Under the pieces are notes generated by a model. That model searched no databases, had not been told where the DNA came from, and saw only the letters and a program-made list of their open reading frames with translations. The translations under genes were made by a program, and so were the position numbers. 64,000 nt of DNA from Allopusillimonas soli (GTDB taxonomy: Bacteria; Pseudomonadota; Gammaproteobacteria; Burkholderiales; Burkholderiaceae_B), in contig NZ_SDQC01000001.1 in NCBI RefSeq assembly GCF_004153445.1, positions 558,001 to 622,000 of the forward strand. Reading direction: 5' to 3'. This document shows, piece after piece, positions 17,646 through 27,603 of the stretch (the stretch's first letter is position 1; each line of letters begins with the position of its first letter).

Positions 17646-18011
17646 ATGCCACGCAAACCACCTATCGTCTTCCCTCAAGAACAGCGTCTCCTATCCGCTC
17701 TGGGAGAGCGGCTGCGCCTTGCCCGTAAGCGACGCAAGCTAAGCAATGCCGTCGTCGCACAACGAGCAGGAATTTCAAGGACCACCTTGTACAAGGTTGA
17801 GGCGGGTGATCCAGGGGCCACGCTGGGGTCCTATGTTCGGGTTCTGGCCGTGCTAGGTCTTGAGGGCGACCTCAATCAGCTTGGGGCCGACGACAGAGTT
17901 GGTCGGAAATTGCAGGATCTGGAGCTTGAACCAGCTCCCAGGCGCCGCACGGCCACCCGTACCAAAGCGATCAAACCTTCGCCAGCCTCAAACAACGAGA
18001 AATCGCCATGA
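17646..18011 (+). CDS. hipB: HipB-like antitoxin (XRE-type HTH)
   Basis: A 121-residue protein with an XRE HTH at residues ~12-70 (GERLRLARKRRKLSNAVVAQRAGISRTTLYKVEAGDP is spread across it). The C-terminal tail is basic and Pro-rich and probably contacts the toxin or is disordered. Antitoxin genes of HipBA systems have this size and precede the toxin. The stop overlaps the hipA start by four bases (ATGA), showing tight coupling. Confidence 0.85.
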   Translation: MPRKPPIVFPQEQRLLSALGERLRLARKRRKLSNAVVAQRAGISRTTLYKVEAGDPGATLGSYVRVLAVLGLEGDLNQLGADDRVGRKLQDLELEPAPRRRTATRTKAIKPSPASNNEKSP

Positions 18012-19252
18012 GCGCGCAGGACAATACCCTGGAAGTCTGGTTGGATGATAATCTCGGCCCTGCACGCCAGGTCGGCACGCTTGCCCATGATCGCGGCCAG
18101 ATCCGCTTCCATTACGAACGCGATTGGCTGAAGGATCCGCGCGCCTTCGCACTGGACCCCGATCTCTCTCTCGACGAGCACCCCTTCTTTCCCAAGCCTG
18201 AGCTAGGCAACTTCGGCATTTTCCTGGACTCATCGCCCGACCGTTGGGGACAAACCCTGATGAAACGGCGCGAGGCGTTGCTGGCCAAAGATGAGAAACG
18301 CCCTCCTCGGACGCTATATGCCTGGGACTTCCTCATCGGCGTGCAAGATCTCACCCGCCAGGGTGCGCTACGCTTTCGTCGACCCGATACAGAAGCGTTT
18401 CTTGGCGACGAGAAAATGGCGGCCCCGCCGGTGACAACGCTACGAGAGTTGGAAGCCGTGGCCTACCAACTCAGCAACCGGCGTATCGACGACCTAGATG
18501 CGCTACGAAAGTGGCTCGCCGTACTCGTCGCACCTGGCGCATCTTTGGGCGGAGCCAGGCCAAAGGCCAACTTTACCGAGACCGACGGCTCACTCTGGAT
18601 CGGCAAGTTCCCAGCCAGGGATGATGATCGAGACGTCGGCGCTTGGGAGTATGTCGTTCACCAACTCGCGCAAGAAGCGGGGATAGACGTACCACCTGCG
18701 AAACTCATCAAGTTAAACAACGACTTCCATACTTTCTGCGTTCAAAGGTTCGATCGCACCAACGGTTCGCGACGCTTCTATGCCTCGGCGATGACATTGC
18801 TTCGCAAGACTCAAAGTGAAGGTACAAGCTATCTGGAATTGGCGCAGTTCATTCGCGCTCAGGGTGATGCCGAGCATGCAGATGCAGACTTGGAACAGCT
18901 ATTCCGGCGCGTGACGTTCAACGTCGCGGTTGGCAACCGCGATGACCACCTTCGCAATCACGGATTCGTGCTTGGCGAGACCGGGTGGAGACTCGCGCCC
19001 GCTTTTGACGTCAATCCGAATATCGACAAGGCGGAACATGTCTTGAACATTGACGACGTCGACAATCGACCTAGCCTAGAGACGGTCCTCAGCACGGCCG
19101 CTTTTTATGGAATGGACGATGTGCAAGCTCAGCAAATTGTGGATGAGATAGTCATGGTTGTCGATCGTTGGCAGGACGCTGCTCGTCGGATGCGCATTAG
19201 CCGTGCGGATATTGATTTGACCGCAGGGGCGTTCTCGGCACAAAAAGCATAG
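18008..19252 (+). CDS. hipA: HipA-like toxin kinase
   Basis: A 414-residue HipA-family Ser/Thr kinase. Visible motifs are the glycine-rich ATP loop PGASLGGARPKANF (176-189), the catalytic loop NRDDHLRNHGF (310-320) and the metal-binding AFDVNP (332-337). In Escherichia coli HipA phosphorylates glutamyl-tRNA synthetase and causes growth arrest; targets vary in relatives. The N-terminal 120 residues form the HipA N1-type subdomain. All key residues seem intact, so the toxin should be active when not held by HipB. Confidence 0.88.
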   Translation: MSAQDNTLEVWLDDNLGPARQVGTLAHDRGQIRFHYERDWLKDPRAFALDPDLSLDEHPFFPKPELGNFGIFLDSSPDRWGQTLMKRREALLAKDEKRPPRTLYAWDFLIGVQDLTRQGALRFRRPDTEAFLGDEKMAAPPVTTLRELEAVAYQLSNRRIDDLDALRKWLAVLVAPGASLGGARPKANFTETDGSLWIGKFPARDDDRDVGAWEYVVHQLAQEAGIDVPPAKLIKLNNDFHTFCVQRFDRTNGSRRFYASAMTLLRKTQSEGTSYLELAQFIRAQGDAEHADADLEQLFRRVTFNVAVGNRDDHLRNHGFVLGETGWRLAPAFDVNPNIDKAEHVLNIDDVDNRPSLETVLSTAAFYGMDDVQAQQIVDEIVMVVDRWQDAARRMRISRADIDLTAGAFSAQKA

Positions 19253-19560
19253 AAAAGAAGGCTGCCGCGCGGACGTCTGCTTTCTGCTCTTCGCGAATGC
19301 CCATTTTCGACCCGTTTCAGCCTTGGCTGGGCAAGAATTCAACGCCCGGAAGCTGTCACTCAACGGACAGCGAAAACGATTCAAAGAAACAGCCGTAATG
19401 GGTTGCTGCTCCTAGGTGAATCGACTTTCCTTATAGGTTCCTCTCGATTTGAGAGCTATCTTGCTAGAAATCATCGATCCGTGGATCCGGCAGGTCATAA
19501 CATGGGTGCAGGTATGCGCGGTACTATTCGACTCAAAAATAGGAGCAAGAGAGAGCAGAG
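19253..19560 (+). other. Intergenic leader between hipA and the reverse transcriptase gene
   Basis: This 308-base gap holds no good open frame. The last 20 bases are purine-rich (repeated AGAG) and provide the ribosome site. Several defence reverse transcriptases need a noncoding RNA encoded next to the gene, so this region and the one after the nitrilase are places to look. I see no single strong hairpin. Confidence 0.35.
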
Positions 19561-21516
19561 ATGGCAGCTATGAGCACCGAGATCGAAATCGCCTATCGCA
19601 AGCTGAAAAGCTACGTCTATTACGATAAGACCGATTTACGCCTGCGTGAGCAACTGGCCAAGTTCGAATGTTCGGACAAGTTCGAGGCCAATCTAGAGGC
19701 CGTGCAGCAGGTTGCGGACGCTGCTAATCCTGCGATAGACCGACGATTCAAGCGCTGGCTGCGGCAGATCGATTGTCGTGTCGTGCCGAAGAAGCTTGGC
19801 CCCCCACGGTCCGCGGCCTTGGCTGAGAATGAGGCCACTGGCAAGTTCATCACCAATGTCACCTCGGCGCCATCCGTCGACATAGAGACCGTCAACTACT
19901 TCTTCGACGGACCGATTGAACTGCACCTGATAGCTGTGCTCTGGTTAATCCGAGAAGGCCGGCACCTGGATGCGAAGTTCGTTCCCGAGTGCTGCGGGTC
20001 TAGGTTGTCGCCGAAGCTTCACGAAGAGAACGACTATTCGCTTCAACTCTTCACGAAATACCATGAGCAGTATTCGCGCTGGCGTGACAGCGGCATACGG
20101 AAGGCAAAGCAGTTGCTGGTGGAGGAGCAGCGCAACGTCGCAATCCTTGGCCTAGACTTGAGGGAGTACTTCTATAGGGTGGACCTCGACTTCGGCGAGG
20201 TACGAGAGGCACTCCGGGCGGCAGGATCATTAGGGGGGGAGAGTGCACTTCTCGATTGCATCGAAGCAATTGGCAAGGCGTATCGCACTCGCATCGCGCC
20301 GCTCTTGGCGCGGACGCATCCCGACCTTGCCAAATCGGAGGGCGGTCTGCCAATCGGACTGTGCTCATCCCTGGTGCTCGCAAACTGGTATCTGCAGGAT
20401 TTTGATGTGGCGGTGTTGAAGTCGGTTAGGCCGGCCTACTATGGTCGCTACGTCGATGACATCCTGTTGGTGGTGCCAACCAGCCAGAACCCGAACAAGT
20501 GTGATAAGAATCCGGTCGCGGCATTCATGAACGAGCTTCTTGTTCGCTCTCATTTGCTTAAATCGCCAGTCAATGGCGTCTATCACCTGCGCGAGCGCCC
20601 CACGCTTCAATTGCAGCAGTCCAAGTGCATCCTGCAGTACTTCGACGCGCGCCACTCAATCGCCGGACTGGAAAAATTCAAGAAGAAGCTGGAGCAAAAC
20701 GGTAGCGACTTCCTCCTCCTGCCGGTCGACGAGGCCGATAATTCGATGGAGGACGTGGCCTACGAGCTTCTTTATGAGGGCTCGGTCAACAAATTTAGAA
20801 GCGTCAAGGGCGTTGCGGAGAATCGCTACGAGCTGGCAAAGCACCTCGCGCGCCAGACCATCCTTCATTTGGTGACTGATGACCCACCGGATCGAAAGGT
20901 GAGTCAGGGTCTGCAGAACTTCTTCAAGGGACGCTGTGCGATTGAGTACTTCGACTTGTGGGAGCGTGTTTTCACGTTGTTGGGAATCGCCGAAGACAAG
21001 GCTACAGCGAAGGCGTTCTTGATGCAGTTGAAGGCCGAGATTCGCAGGGTACGGCACCCAGACAATCAGGTCACGCAAGAACTTGTTTCCAACCTTGAAC
21101 AGCATTTGAAGCTGGCACTGGCGCTCTCAGACTCCGTCTGCAAGGAAGACATTGAGCTGTCGGACCTTATGGAAGACGTTCCCTCGGAGGAGTTCCGGCG
21201 GGCAAACTTGCTCCGTCACCACTTCGTCAAGGCGCCGCTGCTGAACTTCACCACGTACACCGGGCCTTTGAATGAGCGAACGCTGAAGACCCCGGCCAGA
21301 CGCGATCGGCACAAGCTAGTTTGGACGCCGAGATTTCTGAACTTTGACGAATGCATGTTGCTTGCCTACAGCGGCAACGTTCAGCTTGGCAAAGCAACGC
21401 CGTTCGATTTTGCCTGCAGTGTCTTTGAGGCAGCCAACCGCCATGCGCCCACTGGTGTCACATGGGTCGACGGCGGAGATATGGCTGATTTGATCGAAGA
21501 GGGGGGGAGAGTCTGA
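19561..21516 (+). CDS. Defence-associated reverse transcriptase (UG/DRT type 1-like)
   Basis: A 651-residue protein with reverse transcriptase motifs: motif A NVAILGLDLREYFYRVD with Asp199, motif B GGLPIGLCSSLVLANWYL (261-278) and motif C YYGRYVDD with Asp299-Asp300. These carry the catalytic Asp residues. Long N-terminal (~150) and C-terminal (~270) extensions are mostly helical, as in UG/Abi-type RTs rather than retrons or group II introns. The gene overlaps a nitrilase-family gene by one base (TGATG). An RT with a nitrilase is the hallmark of the UG group named DRT type 1, reported to protect against phage. The family assignment is from motifs and context, not a search. Confidence 0.82.
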   Translation: MAAMSTEIEIAYRKLKSYVYYDKTDLRLREQLAKFECSDKFEANLEAVQQVADAANPAIDRRFKRWLRQIDCRVVPKKLGPPRSAALAENEATGKFITNVTSAPSVDIETVNYFFDGPIELHLIAVLWLIREGRHLDAKFVPECCGSRLSPKLHEENDYSLQLFTKYHEQYSRWRDSGIRKAKQLLVEEQRNVAILGLDLREYFYRVDLDFGEVREALRAAGSLGGESALLDCIEAIGKAYRTRIAPLLARTHPDLAKSEGGLPIGLCSSLVLANWYLQDFDVAVLKSVRPAYYGRYVDDILLVVPTSQNPNKCDKNPVAAFMNELLVRSHLLKSPVNGVYHLRERPTLQLQQSKCILQYFDARHSIAGLEKFKKKLEQNGSDFLLLPVDEADNSMEDVAYELLYEGSVNKFRSVKGVAENRYELAKHLARQTILHLVTDDPPDRKVSQGLQNFFKGRCAIEYFDLWERVFTLLGIAEDKATAKAFLMQLKAEIRRVRHPDNQVTQELVSNLEQHLKLALALSDSVCKEDIELSDLMEDVPSEEFRRANLLRHHFVKAPLLNFTTYTGPLNERTLKTPARRDRHKLVWTPRFLNFDECMLLAYSGNVQLGKATPFDFACSVFEAANRHAPTGVTWVDGGDMADLIEEGGRV

Positions 21517-22448
21517 TGGATGCCCACCAATTCGACGAGGTGACGGTAGGCGTTGGGGCAACCGACCTGCATGATTCCATTCAGATCGCATTGGCTAACG
21601 TGCCAGTCGACGGGAAAGACATCGAGGCGAGTTACTTGGGCTCGCCCAAGCTCGGACGAGCGCGTTTGAAGCCGGTCACCACATTGCTGAACGAAGTCTC
21701 CCGGTATCGCACTGCATCCAAGCGGAAAGTTGATCTTATTGTTTTCCCCGAGGTGAGCGTTCCACACGCATGGGAAGGCATGTTGGCCGCTTGGGCGCGT
21801 AGGCATCGGATCGGCGTAGTTTGTGGCCTTGAGCACCGCATCGACCACAAAGGCCAAGCGCTCAATGAGGTTCTTGCTTTGCTGCCGTACCAAACCGTCA
21901 GTGGGCACTGGGCATGCGTTCCAGTTCGGCGCCTGAAGCGCTTCTATTCGCCAGCGGAGGAATTCATCCTCAAGAACGAACACTTGGTCGTGCCCAAGCC
22001 CAAGAGCAGCCGATATCACTTGTTCAGGTGGCGAGGCGCGAGCTTCGCCATATACAACTGCTTCGAACTTGCTTCGATTGAAGATCGGGCGATCTTCAAA
22101 GGACACGTTGATTTCATCGTGGCCACAGAGTTCAACCGCGATACGAGCTACTTCTCGAACATCGTCGAGGCAGCTGCACGCGACCTACACTGCTACATCG
22201 TCCAAGTCAATGATTCCGGCTTCGGCGACTCGCGGGTTGTCTCCCCTTCCAAGTCTGACTTCATGAACCCAGTGCGCATCAAGGGGGGTGACAATCTAAC
22301 GTTCGTCACCATGTCACTAGACCTCTCTGCCTTGCGATCACACCAGCGCAAGGGATACGGCCTGCAAAAGGAGGCAAAGGAGTTCAAGCCAACACCGCCT
22401 GACTTCCCCATCGCGGCATTGAAAAAGCGTATCGCTCTTGGAAAGTAG
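21516..22448 (+). CDS. Nitrilase/carbon-nitrogen hydrolase-family partner of the RT
   Basis: A 310-residue protein with a nitrilase fold. The catalytic triad appears intact: Glu79 in IVFPEVSVP, Lys141 in RRLKRFYSP and Cys182 in IYNCFELAS. Family members hydrolyse C-N bonds in amides or nitriles, but in defence RT systems the nitrilase substrate is unknown. It starts at the last base of the RT stop codon, so the two proteins are made in step. Alternatives such as a stand-alone metabolic amidase are unlikely given this coupling. Confidence 0.8.
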   Translation: MDAHQFDEVTVGVGATDLHDSIQIALANVPVDGKDIEASYLGSPKLGRARLKPVTTLLNEVSRYRTASKRKVDLIVFPEVSVPHAWEGMLAAWARRHRIGVVCGLEHRIDHKGQALNEVLALLPYQTVSGHWACVPVRRLKRFYSPAEEFILKNEHLVVPKPKSSRYHLFRWRGASFAIYNCFELASIEDRAIFKGHVDFIVATEFNRDTSYFSNIVEAAARDLHCYIVQVNDSGFGDSRVVSPSKSDFMNPVRIKGGDNLTFVTMSLDLSALRSHQRKGYGLQKEAKEFKPTPPDFPIAALKKRIALGK

Positions 22449-22804
22449 GGGTTCTACTAGGGTGAATTACCCTAGGGTCGGTAGAGACATTTGAGCTTTA
22501 CCTTCCTGCTCGAAAGGTGCTGCTCACCAGAGGTGGCTTCTGGCCGATTGTAATCAAAGCTAAAAGAGCTGAAATGGACCCAAAGCAGTCTTCAATGTCT
22601 CCTAATGCTGCCGATCAGAGGATCATTGGTTCGCTTCTGTTACATTTCTCGCAAGATTGTTCTTGCCCTAGAGTTGGTACGCTAGCCGCGCGAGTATCGT
22701 GGCTGCCATGGCAATGTACACTTGTACCTATCGTTCGCAGCTGAGCTAGATAGCAAGTCGTACTCGATACTTTGGTCAGTCTAATTTAGACCGCAAACGC
22801 AGAT
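22449..22804 (+). other. Noncoding region after the RT-nitrilase pair
   Basis: A 356-base gap without a convincing gene. Nine bases after the nitrilase stop is a perfect dyad, CTAGGGT (22457-22463) and ACCCTAG (22469-22475), with a five-base loop, and a wider imperfect pairing (CTAC/GTAG) around it. No T-run follows, so it is not a standard terminator. The remainder is of average composition and could hold a small RNA. Confidence 0.35.
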
Positions 22805-23395
22805 ATGCGCCTGCGGTACCCAGAGGCCTACATTACTCTAATGACACCGTCAAAAATCATAGGTGATCTTGTGGACTCCGCCATCGGCGCAAAGGCACAT
22901 TACGAAATCTGGTGGGCGCAGGCAAGCGAAGCCAAGCCACATCTGTTGCGCGTCATGAATGCCCACAGTGATTTCTTCCGAGCCTCTTACAACGCGCACT
23001 ACACGGCTTTCTTCGTACATTTTGCGCACCTTTTTGACCCGAGACCAGACTCGTCATCGATCCCCACATACTTTTCGGCTATTCGCGCAACGGCTGATCC
23101 AATGGTGCTAGCAGCGCTCGAGGCGGAGTTCGAAAATCTGTTTGTGCGAGCACGTCCACTCGTCATCGCGAGACACAAGACCGTCGCTCATGTGGATGCG
23201 CGGCTTACGGAGAAGGATGTGTTTGCCCCACTAAAAATCACCTGGAACGAAGTGCGAGACATCATCTACGAATCAGTTCAGTTCGTTGCGAAACTCGCAT
23301 CCTCAGATAGTGGAAGTCTAGGCATTCCGCGAGACAGACGACTCATTGAGGTCACGTTAAAGATGATCCGAGCGCTCGACAAGTCGGATATCTAA
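22805..23395 (+). CDS. HEPN-domain protein, AbiU2-like
   Basis: A 196-residue all-helical protein. RHKTVAHVD (residues 123-131) gives an Arg-x5-His arrangement, the HEPN ribonuclease active-site pattern, and the surrounding layout resembles the AbiU2 domain named after an abortive-infection gene. Methionine 13 (22841) is an alternative start; neither has a good ribosome site. The gene stands between the RT-nitrilase pair and Shedu, supporting a defence role, possibly RNA cleavage that stops growth on infection. It could also be an unrelated HEPN protein of unknown job. Confidence 0.62.
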   Translation: MRLRYPEAYITLMTPSKIIGDLVDSAIGAKAHYEIWWAQASEAKPHLLRVMNAHSDFFRASYNAHYTAFFVHFAHLFDPRPDSSSIPTYFSAIRATADPMVLAALEAEFENLFVRARPLVIARHKTVAHVDARLTEKDVFAPLKITWNEVRDIIYESVQFVAKLASSDSGSLGIPRDRRLIEVTLKMIRALDKSDI

Positions 23396-23551
23396 CCGGT
23401 CGTTACCTGACGCCAGATTCGGGTCTCCAGCGCGACAAGGCTGAGCACCCCGTCAGCAGTCGTTCCCGTCGGCCAGTAATCGCCCCTGAGCTGCCTCACG
23501 CGCTGTTGTGCTGGGCTGGTCGCAAGCTGACGTGAAAGGTCGAGGCAAGGC

Positions 23552-24478
23552 TTAACTCGAGACTGCAACAATGTGTCTTGCGCGCTCAAACAGCTCGTCG
23601 AAGGTCAATATTTCAGGCGAGGACAGGTTGCGCCTGAAGAGCTCGAACGAGGAAAATTTGTCCTCGTTGATATCAACCTTGCCTTGAAATTCGGAGAGCG
23701 AACCGATCAGCAGGAAAGAACGTGGTCGATAAAGGTACAGCTTCTCGCCCGTTCGCTCTCCAGAGCCGTCCTTGGGCTCCAATCTTTCGCTCAACGAATA
23801 CAACGCCTTTTGCACGCCGCGCTGCAACTGCGCAATAGCACCCGTTACCTCATCTGACACCTGCCAGGCCTCCGACCGATATGGGTCGGCGACCCTCTTT
23901 AGTAACGGCGTTTTGTGTGTCTTGATTTCACCGAACGACAACGTATTTACCAATCCCTGCGACTTTAGCAAGGAGTCAACACGTTTGCCTGAGCTCGCAA
24001 CGTCATATCCCTTAACAACTTGTTCTAGCTTTTTCCCCTCGAGCGGAGCATTCAGCACGTAGTTAAGGCCGTATCCAAGAATCCATATGTTGGTCTCGAC
24101 GAAGTCCTGCCAGACATCTTCTGGTCGAGCATTTGGCTTCAGATACTTCTGGCAGTTTTCAAAGTAAACATCGTCGGTGAGAAGCTTCTCGAAATCCATC
24201 AACGCAAGTTTGCGTCTATTCAACTCATTTATGTCTTCGGCGTGAACTTCCATCAGCCGTAGCGCTGCTCCGAGCTTGGGTTCGGAGACAAGACGTTCGA
24301 CAACAAAAAGTAGTTCGTCCTTACCTAGTTGCGCCAAGCTGCCACCTTGGCGGAGCCGCTCAGCAACTTCCGTAAGCCCTACCTCCTCCAAAGCCAAATA
24401 GGCTGCTTCCGCACGTTCGAAGCTAACGCGCTCTTCGAATTGTCTTTGCTCTGCCCATTGCTCTTTCATGCGTCCCAT
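23552..24478 (-). CDS. sduA: Shedu-type defence nuclease (SduA, DUF4263)
   Basis: A 308-residue protein. The C-terminal domain (from residue ~103) matches the Shedu/DUF4263 nuclease: YFENCQKYLKPN, EDVWQDFVETNIWILGYG, and the PD-(D/E)xK-like pair GKRVDSLL (Asp168) with SFGEIKTHKT (Glu184, Lys186), followed by helical QLQRGVQKALY. The N-terminal ~100 residues are a helical domain of the kind that varies between Shedu subtypes. Shedu is a single-gene antiphage system whose members act on DNA. AGGAGG stands six bases before the ATG. Confidence 0.82.
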   Translation of the reverse strand: MGRMKEQWAEQRQFEERVSFERAEAAYLALEEVGLTEVAERLRQGGSLAQLGKDELLFVVERLVSEPKLGAALRLMEVHAEDINELNRRKLALMDFEKLLTDDVYFENCQKYLKPNARPEDVWQDFVETNIWILGYGLNYVLNAPLEGKKLEQVVKGYDVASSGKRVDSLLKSQGLVNTLSFGEIKTHKTPLLKRVADPYRSEAWQVSDEVTGAIAQLQRGVQKALYSLSERLEPKDGSGERTGEKLYLYRPRSFLLIGSLSEFQGKVDINEDKFSSFELFRRNLSSPEILTFDELFERARHIVAVSS

Positions 24479-24706
24479 TTCTTCCTCCTATCTTGGTCAT
24501 TGAGTATCGGCGAGGAACACCGGATGTGATCCCAAATTGTTACCGTCGACAGAAGTTTAGTGGTCGGTTCAATCTGCAGTTGGCGCGAACACCTTTCGAC
24601 CGTTGTCGGCTTGATAGCTTGCCCGAAAGCCGTCCTTGGTGGCCGTCTGCTCATGGCCGTTCGCAGACGCTCATTACTGAGCGCCTCTTCCTCAACCTAG
24701 ATCCGC

Positions 24707-25315
24707 TCACGAACAAAGCATACAGCTCAAACTAGTAAACAAAGGCGTCAGAGACTGACAGTTATATCGGCCCCCAATATGCGTAGCAATTCCAGCATTC
24801 ATGTTCTCCGTCGGATCCTGCATGGCTTTTTGCCAACAAGCGTCCATAGGAGATGACGCATAAACTCCCAACCGCTGTGAAGTCCGATCACCCCGCCAAA
24901 CCATCTCCGCCACCCCTTGCAAATGCACAATAAGATGCCGGCTCGCCGCCTCCACCTCACCCCGCTCGAGCAGATCCAGCCGATTCGCCCAGTCCTGCAT
25001 CATCACCCTTCTCTGCTCCACGTACTGCGCATAGCTGTAGATCGCACTGATCCGATTCGGATCCACATGCGACAACTGCGCATCTACCCATACTCGCGGA
25101 TACCCAATCTCATTCAACGCCGTTGACATCGTCGCGCGCAACCCATGTCCGGTGAGCCGCCCGTCATACCCCGTGCGCTTCAACGCAAAGTTAACGGTGT
25201 TTTCACTCATACGATCCGTCAATCGCACCGCGCCTGCGAACAGGTACTTCTGTGCAGGCTTGAAATCATTCAACATCTGGCGAACGATCGCCTGTGCCTG
25301 AGTCGATAAGGGCAC
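24707..25315 (-). pseudogene. Tyrosine integrase, C-terminal half (P4-type remnant)
   Basis: About 200 residues of the catalytic domain remain. RLTGHGLRATMSTALNE holds the His-x-x-Arg pair, DAQLSHVDPN the second His, and IYSYAQYVEQRRVMMQDW the Tyr nucleophile in the form usual for P4-type integrases. The frame is blocked by a TAG eight codons before the GTG at 25315, and the N-terminal arm-binding and core-binding domains (~200 residues) are missing. The gene sits 171 bases from the 3' end of tRNA-Gly, the normal place for an island integrase, so it marks one end of the defence island. Confidence 0.8.
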
Positions 25316-25485
25316 AATATATGCCGGCAGTTCACCCTATTAATGGACTGAAAAATGTACTTGTTTGGAGTGGCTGTAGGTAGATTTCCCTGGATGTCAG
25401 TGGACACCCATAAGGAGGAAATTTCCTTTTGGATCAAAAACTTGATCACTCAGTGGCCAGCCATGGCTTTCCTTGGCCTTCAGTG

Positions 25486-25559
25486 TGGAGCGGGTGAAGG
25501 GAATCGAACCCTCGTATGCAGCTTGGGAAGCTGCCGTTCTACCATTGAACTACACCCGC
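25486..25559 (-). tRNA. tRNA-Gly (anticodon CCC)
   Basis: The reverse complement folds as a full cloverleaf: acceptor GCGGGTG/CACCCGC, anticodon stem-loop with loop TTCCCAA giving CCC, T arm GAGGG-TTCGATT-CCCTT, discriminator T and encoded CCA (25488-25486). It resembles E. coli glyU. Its 3' end faces the integrase remnant, so it is the probable attachment gene for the defence island. Confidence 0.95.
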
Positions 25560-25644
25560 GCTGGGGATTGGCATTATAGCGCCTGGCACGATCATTGCAG
25601 GGAAGCAGTCCGCCTTACGGCTTTCCCGGGCGCATCGCATTAAA

Positions 25645-27488
<1,844 letters not shown>

Positions 27489-27603
27489 TCACGCCCGACG
27501 CTGCCATGCCGGAGCGGTGCTGGACCGCGTTGTTCATTCATATCTCATGAATAGTATAATCATACAATATTACTAATATGAAGCATATGAAAAGGAGCAG
27601 TAC

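Noticed and set aside
19561-22448. Retron, group II intron or diversity-generating RT
   Set aside because: No msr/msd-like inverted structure, no maturase or intron domains, no variable-repeat pair; the coupled nitrilase points to a UG/DRT system.
25316-25485. Possible insertion-sequence end between integrase remnant and tRNA-Gly
   Set aside because: A GTGGACACC-like string hints at an IS end, but no transposase or partner repeat is visible.
14500-25490. Distal att copy of the tRNA-Gly 3' end
   Set aside because: I looked for a repeat of 25486-25510 and found none by eye; the left limit of the defence island stays undefined.
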